Origin: Cellvibrio sp. KY-GH-1
GTDB lineage: Bacteria > Pseudomonadota > Gammaproteobacteria > Pseudomonadales > Cellvibrionaceae
Direction of reading: 5' to 3'
Length of the DNA stretch: 64,000 nt
Assembly: GCF_008806975.1 (NCBI RefSeq)
Contig: NZ_CP031728.1
Location: 1,674,001-1,738,000, forward strand
The notes beneath the pieces were generated by a model. The model made no database searches. It was given only the letters and a program-made list of their open reading frames with translations, and was not told the DNA's origin. A program made the position numbers and the translations under genes. Positions 41,394 through 49,967 of the stretch are shown here, piece by piece; within the stretch, counting starts at the first letter, position 1, and each line of letters starts with the position of its first letter.

Positions 41394-41427
41394 TATACGC
41401 ACCGCGCGTATATTTTGAAATATTCAA
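41394..41427. promoter_or_regulatory. Two palindromes before the antitoxin-like gene
   Basis: TATACGC-ACCGC-GCGTATA (41394-41412) and TTGAA-ATA-TTCAA (41415-41427), both perfect, lie 20-53 bases before the start codon. This is where an autoregulating antitoxin would bind. Confidence 0.5.
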
Positions 41428-41446
41428 GATGCGCCAGAGGTGCCCA

Positions 41447-41758
41447 ATGAAACGCAACCTGTTCGACGAATTAAGCGAAGGCTTTCAATCACTCCGAGAT
41501 GAACGCGAAGGCAAGATCACTTTAAAAAAACATACCGCTGAAAAAATTACCGCGCCCGAATTAAAAAGCGGTGAACTGGTAAAACTGCGCGAAAAACTGA
41601 ACGTATCTCAAGCTGTATTTGCGCAGTACCTGCGAATTAATAAACGCACCCTGGAAAATTGGGAACAAGGCCGTGTAAAACCCAATGCGCAAGCAGCAGT
41701 ATTAATTAAACTGGTAGAGAAATATCCCGATACCTTGTCTCGCTTGGCAAATGTTTAA
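41447..41758 (+). CDS. HTH antitoxin-like regulator (HigA/NadS type)
   Basis: 103 residues from ATG 41447 (GAGGTG seven bases before it). The C-terminal XRE-type helix-turn-helix (ELVKLREKLNVSQAVFAQYL, INKRTLENWEQGRVKPNAQA) is preceded by an N-terminal arm (MKRNLFDELSEGFQSLRDER) typical of antitoxins paired with RelE/HigB toxins. No toxin reading frame is present upstream, where such toxins usually lie; the next gene downstream is a 73-residue unknown. Either an orphan antitoxin or part of an unrecognised pair. Confidence 0.78.
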   Translation: MKRNLFDELSEGFQSLRDEREGKITLKKHTAEKITAPELKSGELVKLREKLNVSQAVFAQYLRINKRTLENWEQGRVKPNAQAAVLIKLVEKYPDTLSRLANV

Positions 41759-41769
41759 AGGAGAACGCT

Positions 41770-41991
41770 ATGAGTGATGTAACACAAGACGAGCTGATTG
41801 AAGCGTTGAAGATTGCGTATTGTTATATGCCCAAAGCTATAGAAGTAAACAAATACGAATATGGCGATAGATACCAAACAGTGCTCGATCATATTCAAAC
41901 AGTGAAAGAGACCTTATTGATAGCCGGGATAGACCCGGAAGAAGTCTATGGTGAAATCAATCCGGATATCACCCCAAACTCCTCCTATTAA
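41770..41991 (+). CDS. Small acidic protein, unknown
   Basis: 73 residues, acidic and probably helical, no signal peptide. AGGAGA lies six bases before the ATG. It starts 11 bases after the antitoxin-like gene, and its stop overlaps the next start (TAATG), so the three genes form one unit. I do not recognise a family. It is not obviously a toxin (no RNase or kinase residues evident). Confidence 0.65.
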   Translation: MSDVTQDELIEALKIAYCYMPKAIEVNKYEYGDRYQTVLDHIQTVKETLLIAGIDPEEVYGEINPDITPNSSY

Positions 41992-42491
41992 TGGATAAAA
42001 AGACGAATCAAATAATTATGAACAACGAAATTCTAACCGAACTGTTAACTCAGGAAGAAGAACTGCAATTTCTTCACTTCAACAATGCGACGGCGTGGGA
42101 GCTGGGCAATTTAATTAAGGTTGCCGCGGAAAAGTTGTCTGTCTCTGTTTCTATCGATGTGTATGCGTTTGAACAGGTGGTATTTAGTTATGCCATGCCA
42201 GGCACATCTAAAGATCAGCAAGATTGGATACGCCGCAAGCGGAATTCGGTAATGCGCTTTGGGCATAGCTCTTATTATCAAGGGCAATATAACGCGGCTA
42301 AGAATCGCGATTTTGAAGCAATTCCTTATTTGGACCCCAAGGAATATTGCGCCCACGGAGGTTCGTTTCCAATTCGCATTAAAAACTGTGGAATTATCGG
42401 CGCTGTCACTGTATCCGGTTTACCGCAAGAAACCGACCATCAACTCGCGATTGATGCTATACGCCATATCGTTAGCAAACAAACGCACTGA
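41991..42491 (+). CDS. UPF0303 / HbpS-like haem-degrading-domain protein
   Basis: 166 residues (or 157 if started at ATG 42018, which is where most relatives begin). Matches the UPF0303 family: LTQEEELQFLHFNNATAWELG, RRKRNSVMRFGHSSYYQG, and GGSFPIRIKNCGIIGAVTVS with GLPQETDHQL. Members are related to HbpS and Ybr137w and are annotated as haem-binding or haem-degrading, with little direct proof. Coupled to the preceding small gene through TAATG. Confidence 0.82.
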   Translation: MDKKTNQIIMNNEILTELLTQEEELQFLHFNNATAWELGNLIKVAAEKLSVSVSIDVYAFEQVVFSYAMPGTSKDQQDWIRRKRNSVMRFGHSSYYQGQYNAAKNRDFEAIPYLDPKEYCAHGGSFPIRIKNCGIIGAVTVSGLPQETDHQLAIDAIRHIVSKQTH

Positions 42492-42567
42492 CCGGCCAAT
42501 CCCAAAGCCATCAACAACCAGTAAACTGAAATGTGGCGCGCGCTCTACCCGCTTTGGAATAGCCGCG

Positions 42568-44556
42568 CTACTTCGCTTCCGCGTGTTGCGTGAGGGGCGC
42601 GGGGTCTGCGCAGGGCTTACCGAAAAAATATCCCTGCATATGTAAGATACCCAAGTTCGCTAAAGTCTCTGCCTGTTCTGCCGTTTCTACGCCCTCCACA
42701 ATTACGCGCAGGTTCATTCGGCGCGCGATTAGCAAAGCACTTTCAATAATTACCAAACCCTGATGAGCAATTTGATGCGTGAACGACTTATCGATTTTTA
42801 TACCTGTCACCGGAAATTCATGGAGCCGGGAAAGTGAGGAATAGCCTGTACCAAAATCATCAATATAGACATGTATCCCTAACTCCCGCAGTTCTTTTAC
42901 CCGCTGCAAAGTAATGTCCAAGTAACTTTCTGCAAACAGACTCTCTGTCACCTCCAGTATTAATCTATTCGGCGAAAACGCGGTAGCACTCAGTACCGAT
43001 TTGACGAAGCCAACGAATGAGCCGGATAACAACTGCTTAATGGAAACGTTAACGGAAATATTCGCTTCGCGAAGATCACCGTCCCACTGCGCTGCTTTTT
43101 CCAGAGCTTTACTCATAACCCACTGCCCAAGGCTAATAATCCTATCGGTCTCTTCCGCCAACGGAATAAACTCAACCGGATTAATAACACCCAATTCATT
43201 GTGATTCCAACGAGCAAGCACTTCCAATGCTTCAAGCTTTTGCGTCTTAACATTTACGATTGGTTGAAAGGCCAAGGTGAGTTCATCTCGCGCGATTGCC
43301 TTTTCCAACGCCCGCCCCAAATCAAATCGACGCCGCTGCGTATCCGCATATGTTTGGGTGTAAAACAAACTGGCTCCACGCCCGTTCCGTTTTACTTCAG
43401 CCACAGTCAAATCCGCAGCCTGAATCACACTACTAAACTCCACTGCATCAGTCGGAAAAAATGCCATGCCGATACTGAGCCCCAAACCCAAGGTCTGGCC
43501 GTTAATTTGCAAAGGAGCGGTGGCCGCTTTGATTAATTGATACGCTAGAGCTTCGGCGTGCTCGCGCGCATTTTCTTCCTGCGCTGTAACTACCAAAAAT
43601 TCGTCGCCGCCCCATCGGGCCAGCACGCTGTTACTCGGGCATAAATCGAAAAACCGCATGGAAATCATACGCAAAACAACGTCGCCAACATCATGCCCCA
43701 ATGCGTCATTAATCTGCTTAAACCTGTCCAAATCCAGAAACAGCACGGCGGCTTCATTATGATTTTTTTCATCAAGGTTAAGCTCCATCCACTCCATGAG
43801 GCCAGCGCGATTCGGCAGACCCGTTAACGGATCTTGATGCGCCAGCTTTTTTAACGCCTGAGTTCGTTGAACCACCCTGGCTTCGAGATCACTATTCAAG
43901 CGCTTTAGGTCATGAATTAACTTTTCGTTATCCCATTTGAGCAACAAACTTTGAATCAAGACTTTATGATTATTTTTATGACTAAAAATCATCACCAGCC
44001 AAAAGGTAGCGCCTAAAACAGACAGCACCCAGTACTCGGGAGCAGAAATATAAATGATCATCGACGAACAAAGCAGCATGATGGAAATATAAATTCTGCC
44101 GATATATTTCAATGGAGCAACAATGCCAGTGGCACCGCCCGACAAGGCGGCGATAATGACAATTAAGGTAAATCGCGAAACGAGTTCCGCATTTTGGAAA
44201 CTAATCAGTAAGAGCGCCACCCAATAGATTGCAGCCCCAATAAGCCCCGTCGCGTAGACAATTCCCCACGCATCGACCCTATCTACATTCGTCAATTTTC
44301 CAGCAACACTGCTCTGCCTGAACAGAAAGAAACTGGCCAACCTAAAACCGCTAAGAACAAGCACCGCAACAAGCCACGCTAAAACGCTCTTTCCATCGCG
44401 GTGAAGCACAAGCAGTGCGCCACAGGCGGCGGCGAAGTTCACCAAAATCATTGCGGGGAGATTTTCGTACGCCAAGGCCATTAACTGCACCGCTAAAAGC
44501 AGCTTTTTATCATTCCTTAGCTCTTGCGGGAGGGTGGAAACAGCGCGAAAAACCAT
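42568..44556 (-). CDS. Membrane GGDEF-EAL protein, second copy
   Basis: 662 residues from ATG 44556 (AAGGTGG seven bases before). Six or so membrane helices (about 20-195), a coiled linker, a GGDEF domain with GGDEF at 316-320, and an EAL domain with EVLAR (444-448) in the EAL position, DDFGTG (566-571), KID (587-589) and EGVE. No RxxD product-inhibition site precedes GGDEF (the residues there are NSVLARW). Cyclic-di-GMP synthesis is likely; phosphodiesterase activity is less sure because of the EVL change. It is divergent from the next gene. Confidence 0.92.
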   Translation of the reverse strand: MVFRAVSTLPQELRNDKKLLLAVQLMALAYENLPAMILVNFAAACGALLVLHRDGKSVLAWLVAVLVLSGFRLASFFLFRQSSVAGKLTNVDRVDAWGIVYATGLIGAAIYWVALLLISFQNAELVSRFTLIVIIAALSGGATGIVAPLKYIGRIYISIMLLCSSMIIYISAPEYWVLSVLGATFWLVMIFSHKNNHKVLIQSLLLKWDNEKLIHDLKRLNSDLEARVVQRTQALKKLAHQDPLTGLPNRAGLMEWMELNLDEKNHNEAAVLFLDLDRFKQINDALGHDVGDVVLRMISMRFFDLCPSNSVLARWGGDEFLVVTAQEENAREHAEALAYQLIKAATAPLQINGQTLGLGLSIGMAFFPTDAVEFSSVIQAADLTVAEVKRNGRGASLFYTQTYADTQRRRFDLGRALEKAIARDELTLAFQPIVNVKTQKLEALEVLARWNHNELGVINPVEFIPLAEETDRIISLGQWVMSKALEKAAQWDGDLREANISVNVSIKQLLSGSFVGFVKSVLSATAFSPNRLILEVTESLFAESYLDITLQRVKELRELGIHVYIDDFGTGYSSLSRLHEFPVTGIKIDKSFTHQIAHQGLVIIESALLIARRMNLRVIVEGVETAEQAETLANLGILHMQGYFFGKPCADPAPLTQHAEAK

Positions 44557-44706
44557 GAATAAGCCACCTTGGCGTTGTAAACTGGCGAGTAACTTTAGTG
44601 TAGACCAACATCGCAGTGCCGCGCGGGAGCCCCAACCTTTGGAGGTCGCTCCTGAACACGCTAGTCGATCCCTATGCTGCACTTTTTGCGACTTTTCAGG
44701 TACCCA

Positions 44707-45216
44707 ATGAACCCCATCGGACTCGGCTCAACCCGCAGTAACATCAACTTCTATATTGCTAATCGCCCACCGATTGATGACTATCCTGGGATGAATGATT
44801 TACGCGGGCTGGCGGCGGGTGAAATTGCACATATTGTTAAACACACCAGTAACCATTGGCGCAAAGTATTTAATGTATATGCGAAGCTATTGTTTGATTG
44901 GTATTCGTTGCAACAAAAAAATGGGGCGGAAAGCTGGCAAGAGTATCGGGATGTAGAATTATTTCAGCCGCATTCGCACGTAGCGCTGCTATTTAGCGCT
45001 CCGCGTTTTGATACGGACAATTCAGCAATCCATATTATCGCCGGTAAAACCTATGCGGCGAATTTGGATTTACCGCCGTTGGTTTGGTTGGATGCCTATT
45101 TTGCGATCAATAAAGAATACCGTGTAATAGTTGCGCCCTATCCGGACTATCGCCAATTATCGAATGAACGAATTTCACAACTTATCGAATTCATGGGCAG
45201 TGTTTTATATAAATGA
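44707..45216 (+). CDS. Conserved hypothetical protein
   Basis: 169 residues from ATG 44707, CAGGT upstream; the frame is open 11 codons earlier but without a ribosome site. Soluble, no signal peptide. Distinct segments are MNDLRGLAAGEIAHIVKHTS and HWRKVFNVYAKLLFDWY. I recall similar single-domain proteins in marine gammaproteobacteria but cannot name a function. It is 15 bases upstream of ybaK and cotranscribed with it. Confidence 0.7.
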   Translation: MNPIGLGSTRSNINFYIANRPPIDDYPGMNDLRGLAAGEIAHIVKHTSNHWRKVFNVYAKLLFDWYSLQQKNGAESWQEYRDVELFQPHSHVALLFSAPRFDTDNSAIHIIAGKTYAANLDLPPLVWLDAYFAINKEYRVIVAPYPDYRQLSNERISQLIEFMGSVLYK

Positions 45217-45231
45217 TAACGGACATACTTT

Positions 45232-45702
45232 ATGACACCCGCTATAAAAGCTCTCGAAAAAGCCAAAGCACCATTTAAAGTCCACGAATACAGCCATGAC
45301 CCAACCGCTGAATCCTATGGATTAGAAGCAGCAGAAAAACTTGGTATAGATGCAAGCCGCGTGTTTAAAACTCTGGTGGTAATGCTGGATGCAAAGGACT
45401 ACGCCGTTGGAGTGATTCCCGTCTCGTCCATGCTCAGTATGAAGCAAATTGCAAAAGCGGCAGGAGCAAAAAAAGCAGTCATGGCAGACAAGCAGCAAGT
45501 TGAAAGAATGAGCGGTTACGTTCTTGGTGGCGTTAGTCCATTTGGACAAAAGAAATTACTGAAAACCTTTATTGATTCTTCTGCAAAATTACACCCCACC
45601 GTCTTTGTTAGTGCGGGCCGTCGCGGGTTGGAAGTCGAATTAACGCCAGAAGTATTTATCCAATTACTGGGTGGTAAATTTTTTGAATTAGCTCAAGAAT
45701 AG
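45232..45702 (+). CDS. ybaK: Cys-tRNA(Pro)/Cys-tRNA deacylase
   Basis: 156 residues, the size of YbaK. It hydrolyses Cys-tRNA(Pro) formed by ProRS error, in the cytosol. Family features: N-terminal KAKAPFKVHEYSHDP, the conserved lysine in DASRVFKTLVV, VIPVSSMLSMKQIAKAAGAK, GYVLGGVSPFGQKK and a C-terminal ELTPEVFIQLLGGKF. Second gene after the hypothetical protein. Confidence 0.95.
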   Translation: MTPAIKALEKAKAPFKVHEYSHDPTAESYGLEAAEKLGIDASRVFKTLVVMLDAKDYAVGVIPVSSMLSMKQIAKAAGAKKAVMADKQQVERMSGYVLGGVSPFGQKKLLKTFIDSSAKLHPTVFVSAGRRGLEVELTPEVFIQLLGGKFFELAQE

Positions 45703-45746
45703 AAAGTCGCATATACCCTATAACCCCCACCAAACAAAAAGGAAAA

Positions 45747-46169
45747 ATGATGAAGCACCTATTACTATTATTAATCACTGTAACGTGTAGCTACGTGTCC
45801 GCAAAAGAACCTTTTATTGGGCAGGATTATTCAGGCATCTATACATGTACTGGAGATGATAATCATGAAGGGAAGTACACCGGAACTGTAACCATCAAAT
45901 TAGTTGCCGCGCAAAGTACCGGTGAATATGGAGCTTATGATTTTAAACTCGAAGTTCCGGGCTATGGAATTTATCTAGGACAAGCCGCTGCCCAAAAAGA
46001 TGTAATGGGAATTTATTTCGCGCTCACAGACCCAAAGCCAAAAGATTACGGAACCGGGATTGCACGCTTTAGTAAAAACGCGGCGGGAAAATGGCAGTTT
46101 AACAAGTACTATTATGAGGCTGAGTTTAAAGGCGGTAATTTCGGAATGGAAAACTGCGTTCAACAGTAA
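45747..46169 (+). CDS. Secreted protein of unknown function
   Basis: 140 residues with a clear signal peptide (MMKHLLLLLITVTCSYVSA, cleavage before KEP) and the ribosome site AAGGA. The mature part is beta-rich with two cysteines (YTCTGDD, MENCVQQ) that could form a disulphide. Small periplasmic proteins of this general pattern occur in many proteobacteria; I cannot name this one. Confidence 0.75.
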   Translation: MMKHLLLLLITVTCSYVSAKEPFIGQDYSGIYTCTGDDNHEGKYTGTVTIKLVAAQSTGEYGAYDFKLEVPGYGIYLGQAAAQKDVMGIYFALTDPKPKDYGTGIARFSKNAAGKWQFNKYYYEAEFKGGNFGMENCVQQ

Positions 46170-46598
46170 TTAGCTACAGTATTCCCTCCTCAGGCTTTGC
46201 AAAGCAATAGATAAGCGCCTGTCAGCTTACCCGCAATAAGCCTCGTTCGGCATTTAAATAAACCTTGTGCGTATTTAAATGCCGAAATGAACTCGAACAT
46301 AACGAGCTCGTGCATTTATTTCCACTCACCCAGTTCATTTTGTTGACAAGCATAACCCTCGCAACTAGCTTAATTGGACAACGTTGTCTGTTGTCTTCGC
46401 AGCTGAGTTTGCGAAGCTCTCCTCCCAAGCAGTCAGAGAGATGGCCAGGATGGCGTTTGTTAGCAATTCCTGACGCTTTAATCTTTGTCATTGGCGCTCT
46501 AATTTAATCAACCACCTCAAAGCGCCTGTCAGTTTGACTTGCTGTGATAAAAGCCGTTATCCGATTTTCCAAACATAATGAATAATGAGGATACAAAA
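46170..46598. repeat. Structured intergenic region with inverted and direct repeats
   Basis: No gene supported. TTCGGCATTTAAAT (46246-46259) is perfectly mirrored at 46273-46286. CTTCGCA (46395-46401) pairs with TGCGAAG (46410-46416). AGCGCCTGTCAG occurs at 46214-46225 and again at 46521-46532, bounding a segment of about 320 bases. It looks like a small non-autonomous element or a structured RNA. Confidence 0.55.
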
Positions 46599-49100
46599 AT
46601 GGTCAAAACAAAGTTGTTATTGCTGTGTATTTTATTTTTTTCTGCTCACACACTGCACGCCTATGATTGCACTAGCCTTGCACAATACGCACAAGGAAAT
46701 TACGCCACTGGGGCATTAGTAAAAAATCACAACAAAGCCTATCGCTGTACTGTTGGCGGCTGGTGTTCTGTTGGTGGCCCCTACGAACCCGGTGTAGGTT
46801 GGGCTTGGGCCAATGCCTGGACTGATTTAGGTAGTTGTGATGCAGTTACAACAAGTAGCACCGCTCTCCTTTCATCCAGTACTGCAGCGCGCTCAAGTTC
46901 ATTGCGTTCAAGCAGTGTCGTCAGTAGTGCGTTATCAAGCGTGCAATCCAGGAGTTCATTAATTACCAGCTCCAGTCGCTCAAGCCAATCCAGTTTATCT
47001 GGTAATTGCCCTGTTTATAGCGCGGGAACCAGTTATCAAGCAGGCAGCGTGGTGATTAATGCAGGCGGCTTTTATTCATGCGCCGTACCCGGCTGGTGCT
47101 CAAGCGGCAATGCGGCTTATGAGCCAGGTGTTGGTTGGGCTTATACATCCGCATGGACTACAACAACCGCCAGCGCATGCAGCGGTTCGGGGAATTCCAG
47201 CAGCACTGCAAGCAGTTTGCCCAACACAGGTTTTTGCGCAGAAGAATTTATCAGCGGAAAAATTTATACCGCGGGCTCACTCGTCGCTTATCAGGGCATT
47301 GTTTATCGTGCATTGGTTGATACGCATTCGATTCAACCCGGCAATACTGCTTACCCTGGCCAATGGTCTGCTCCTATTGGTTATCCCGATGCCAATAAAT
47401 GCCCTGTCCCCATTCCCAACACCATTAACTACGGCATTGCACAGCCGGTTGCAGGAAATCTAAACACAGGAGTGATTAATCCAACCGGGGCTATTGCCGC
47501 CGCACGTATTTCCAACACTCAATCGACATTAGCGGGACAACAAGGTGCAATAGCAGTCGCTACAGATAACGGCGGCGAACACGCAGGTCTGGATGGCGAT
47601 AACGGCGCGCGCGTTTCGAAATTGGTACCAGGAACGCTCGCGCTACAACACAACACCTATCAGGTGACCAGTGGAACTGAAATTGTGACTTACATTGGGG
47701 ACTGGGCCATTTATGGTCGCAAAATTGATTTCACTAAACTCGCAGCATCCAATGTCAATCGAATCGTTTATGGCTTTGCCGGCATTTGTTACCCGGGTGC
47801 CAGCAATGTGCAAGACGGTGGTTTCCCAACTTCGGCACCCGCCGCCGTGTTGCGCAATTGCACGCAAAGTAAATTACCCGATGGCGCCATGGCACTCGCT
47901 GATTTTGAAGCGGCCTTTGTGCGCAATGTCGGCGTTGCCGCTAAAGGCGTTGTGGGAACGGAAAGCCAGTACTCGCTGGATCGCACCAAAGTCGGTGGCG
48001 TATTTGGTGCGTTGTATTTATTGCGCCAACAAAACCCACATTTAAAACTGGATTTATCCGTTGGCGGTTGGACCTTATCCGAAGGATTTTATTGGATGGC
48101 AGGCAACCCAACACGACGCAAAGCATTTGTCGATTCGATTGTCCATTTCCTCGAGCGATTTGATTTTGACGGTGTCGATATTGATTGGGAGTACCCCGCA
48201 ACCGACGGTTCAGTTCCCGGCGCATCCAGCCCCGCTGATGCCGCTAATTACGCCACGTTAATTCAAGAATTGCGCGCAGGCTTGGATTGGCTCACGGTAA
48301 AAACCGGAAAAAAATACCGCTTGTCATCTGCAATTCCTGCGGGACTGGGTCGTTTGGAGAAAATTAATTGGGCCACTGTACATCCCTATATGGACCGCCT
48401 GTATGTGATGACTTACGACCTGACCGGCGCTTGGGAACGGGAAATATCCCATCACACACCTCTGTACACAAACCCGAATGCAACAGGTTCTTCTGCGGGT
48501 ACATCTGCCGACTGGACCTTAAGTTATTTGTTGGGTGTTGGAGTTCCCGCGAATAAATTAATGATTGGCGCCGCAAATTATCACCGTGCAAAAGCAACGG
48601 CGCCCGGTGATATTCGCGAATACACCAACGGCGTTATTGGTTCCACCACGGCGGGCAACAGCAATTGGACAGGCGCACAATTAATTTTGGGAATTGCCGG
48701 CGTAGGCTCCTGGGAGGCCGGCGTTGTGGAAGGTTACGACCTCTATCAAAACTTTATAGATCGAGATTTAAAGCCACGCAATGGTTACACACTCTATACC
48801 GATAAAATTGCCAATGCCGATTACCTGGTACACGAAGGTATTGGTTCTTTCATCAGCATCGAAACACCACGCACCGTTGCACTGAAAACCAAATACGCAA
48901 AAGCGAAAGGCCTTGCAGGAATATTTTTCTGGATGGCAGAACAGGACAACGGTTACAACCTGAATACGGTCAACCATATTCTTGGCAATCCATTAATCAC
49001 CAATAAGGCCGACGCATCACCGCAGAACCAAATTCCGGTGTGCGGTAAAAACATTACTGTGCAGGAGTGCGAGCAATTGATATTACCATTACGGCAATAA
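46599..49100 (+). CDS. Secreted GH18 chitinase with three N-terminal binding modules
   Basis: 833 residues from ATG 46599 (GAGG upstream; an earlier ATG lacks a good site). Signal peptide about 1-21 (HTLHA-YD). Two CBM5/12-type modules (about 22-80 and 137-193, each with WCS and EPGVGWA), separated by a serine-rich linker (about 85-134); after a second serine linker a third aromatic module (about 212-268). The GH18 barrel (about 360-790) has the catalytic DGVDIDWEYP (acid E531), SVGGWTLSEGF and the MTYDL strand. A C-terminal cysteine-bearing tail ends ILPLRQ. Serine linkers of this kind are characteristic of Cellvibrio-type secreted glycanases. A single gene with its own terminator. Confidence 0.95.
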   Translation: MVKTKLLLLCILFFSAHTLHAYDCTSLAQYAQGNYATGALVKNHNKAYRCTVGGWCSVGGPYEPGVGWAWANAWTDLGSCDAVTTSSTALLSSSTAARSSSLRSSSVVSSALSSVQSRSSLITSSSRSSQSSLSGNCPVYSAGTSYQAGSVVINAGGFYSCAVPGWCSSGNAAYEPGVGWAYTSAWTTTTASACSGSGNSSSTASSLPNTGFCAEEFISGKIYTAGSLVAYQGIVYRALVDTHSIQPGNTAYPGQWSAPIGYPDANKCPVPIPNTINYGIAQPVAGNLNTGVINPTGAIAAARISNTQSTLAGQQGAIAVATDNGGEHAGLDGDNGARVSKLVPGTLALQHNTYQVTSGTEIVTYIGDWAIYGRKIDFTKLAASNVNRIVYGFAGICYPGASNVQDGGFPTSAPAAVLRNCTQSKLPDGAMALADFEAAFVRNVGVAAKGVVGTESQYSLDRTKVGGVFGALYLLRQQNPHLKLDLSVGGWTLSEGFYWMAGNPTRRKAFVDSIVHFLERFDFDGVDIDWEYPATDGSVPGASSPADAANYATLIQELRAGLDWLTVKTGKKYRLSSAIPAGLGRLEKINWATVHPYMDRLYVMTYDLTGAWEREISHHTPLYTNPNATGSSAGTSADWTLSYLLGVGVPANKLMIGAANYHRAKATAPGDIREYTNGVIGSTTAGNSNWTGAQLILGIAGVGSWEAGVVEGYDLYQNFIDRDLKPRNGYTLYTDKIANADYLVHEGIGSFISIETPRTVALKTKYAKAKGLAGIFFWMAEQDNGYNLNTVNHILGNPLITNKADASPQNQIPVCGKNITVQECEQLILPLRQ

Positions 49101-49117
49101 CTTAAATCGGAAATAAA

Positions 49118-49150
49118 AAATCCCCGCCATTTTTATCGACGGGGATTTCT
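49118..49150 (+). terminator. Terminator of the chitinase gene
   Basis: AAATCCCCG (49118-49126) pairs with CGGGGATTT (49140-49148), loop of 13 bases, T-rich tail. It also has an A run upstream and could serve the opposing transcript. Confidence 0.85.
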
Positions 49151-49247
49151 TATTTCCGCACATAAAATTTATCAAGCTTTTTATACCCCCACCAATTTTT
49201 CATAAAGGTATTTAGCGCTAACCCATTAAATAGGGACACTTAATAAA

Positions 49248-49955
49248 TTAGTTAAATTCAAAAAACGATGTCACCGTAAGCCGACCCGTCGCCGGGTTGG
49301 GATCAAAATTATACCCATCTCCAATCTTTCCACAGTGAAGGCTCGTCCCCCTGTACATCAACAATCGGTTAAACACTGCATCGTATGCGGCTATCTCGTC
49401 AAATTGATCCGTAGAACCCTGGATATAACCTTCCGGGTAGGTATCTTCTGTGGGGTATCGCTCTTGTATTTTTTCGATGTACCGGGGATAGCGTTGTTCA
49501 TCGATATATTCATAGTTCGTTGGCCTATGACGATACAAGGATGTCCCCGTACCAGGGACCGTTTGCAGATAATGCACAAACGCCAGCCCCTTGCGTGACG
49601 GTGAATCAAAATGCGGGATTCGCTGCAATAATTCCAGTTCGCTTTGGCGCGTTGTTATTATCGAAAACTTGGAAACTGCTTTCCTGATTTTCCTTACCTC
49701 TAGATGAAAAAATTGTTCCATAAAGAAGCCAAGATTTTTTACAAGCGCCATGGTGTATTCTTGCGGAACCTGCATTCGCACACCAGGATAAAATGAATCT
49801 GCCACCGCAAATTCATTGATCTGCACTGCACGCTCTTTTAACGCTAACGCGCCTTTAAGGTAGTTATCAACCAATACAACTTCTTGTTGCTCATTGCCAA
49901 CTTTATAGCATTCAATGTTGGCGTCTTCGCAAAGCTCGTAGGCAATAGAGTCCAT
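49248..49955 (-). CDS. DUF6445-like protein
   Basis: 235 residues, no signal peptide. Resembles the DUF6445 family: a region with FVHYLQTVPGTGTSLYRHRP and a C-terminal LLMYRGTSLHCGKI ... GRLTVTSFFEFN, wording that recalls the 2-oxoglutarate-oxygenase (cupin-like) fold, with His and Arg residues near the C-terminus (LHCGKI, TGRLTV). The catalytic role is not established. It is the last gene of the SapC-halogenase operon, 12 bases after the halogenase. Confidence 0.78.
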   Translation of the reverse strand: MDSIAYELCEDANIECYKVGNEQQEVVLVDNYLKGALALKERAVQINEFAVADSFYPGVRMQVPQEYTMALVKNLGFFMEQFFHLEVRKIRKAVSKFSIITTRQSELELLQRIPHFDSPSRKGLAFVHYLQTVPGTGTSLYRHRPTNYEYIDEQRYPRYIEKIQERYPTEDTYPEGYIQGSTDQFDEIAAYDAVFNRLLMYRGTSLHCGKIGDGYNFDPNPATGRLTVTSFFEFN

Positions 49956-49967
49956 ACAATATGCTCT

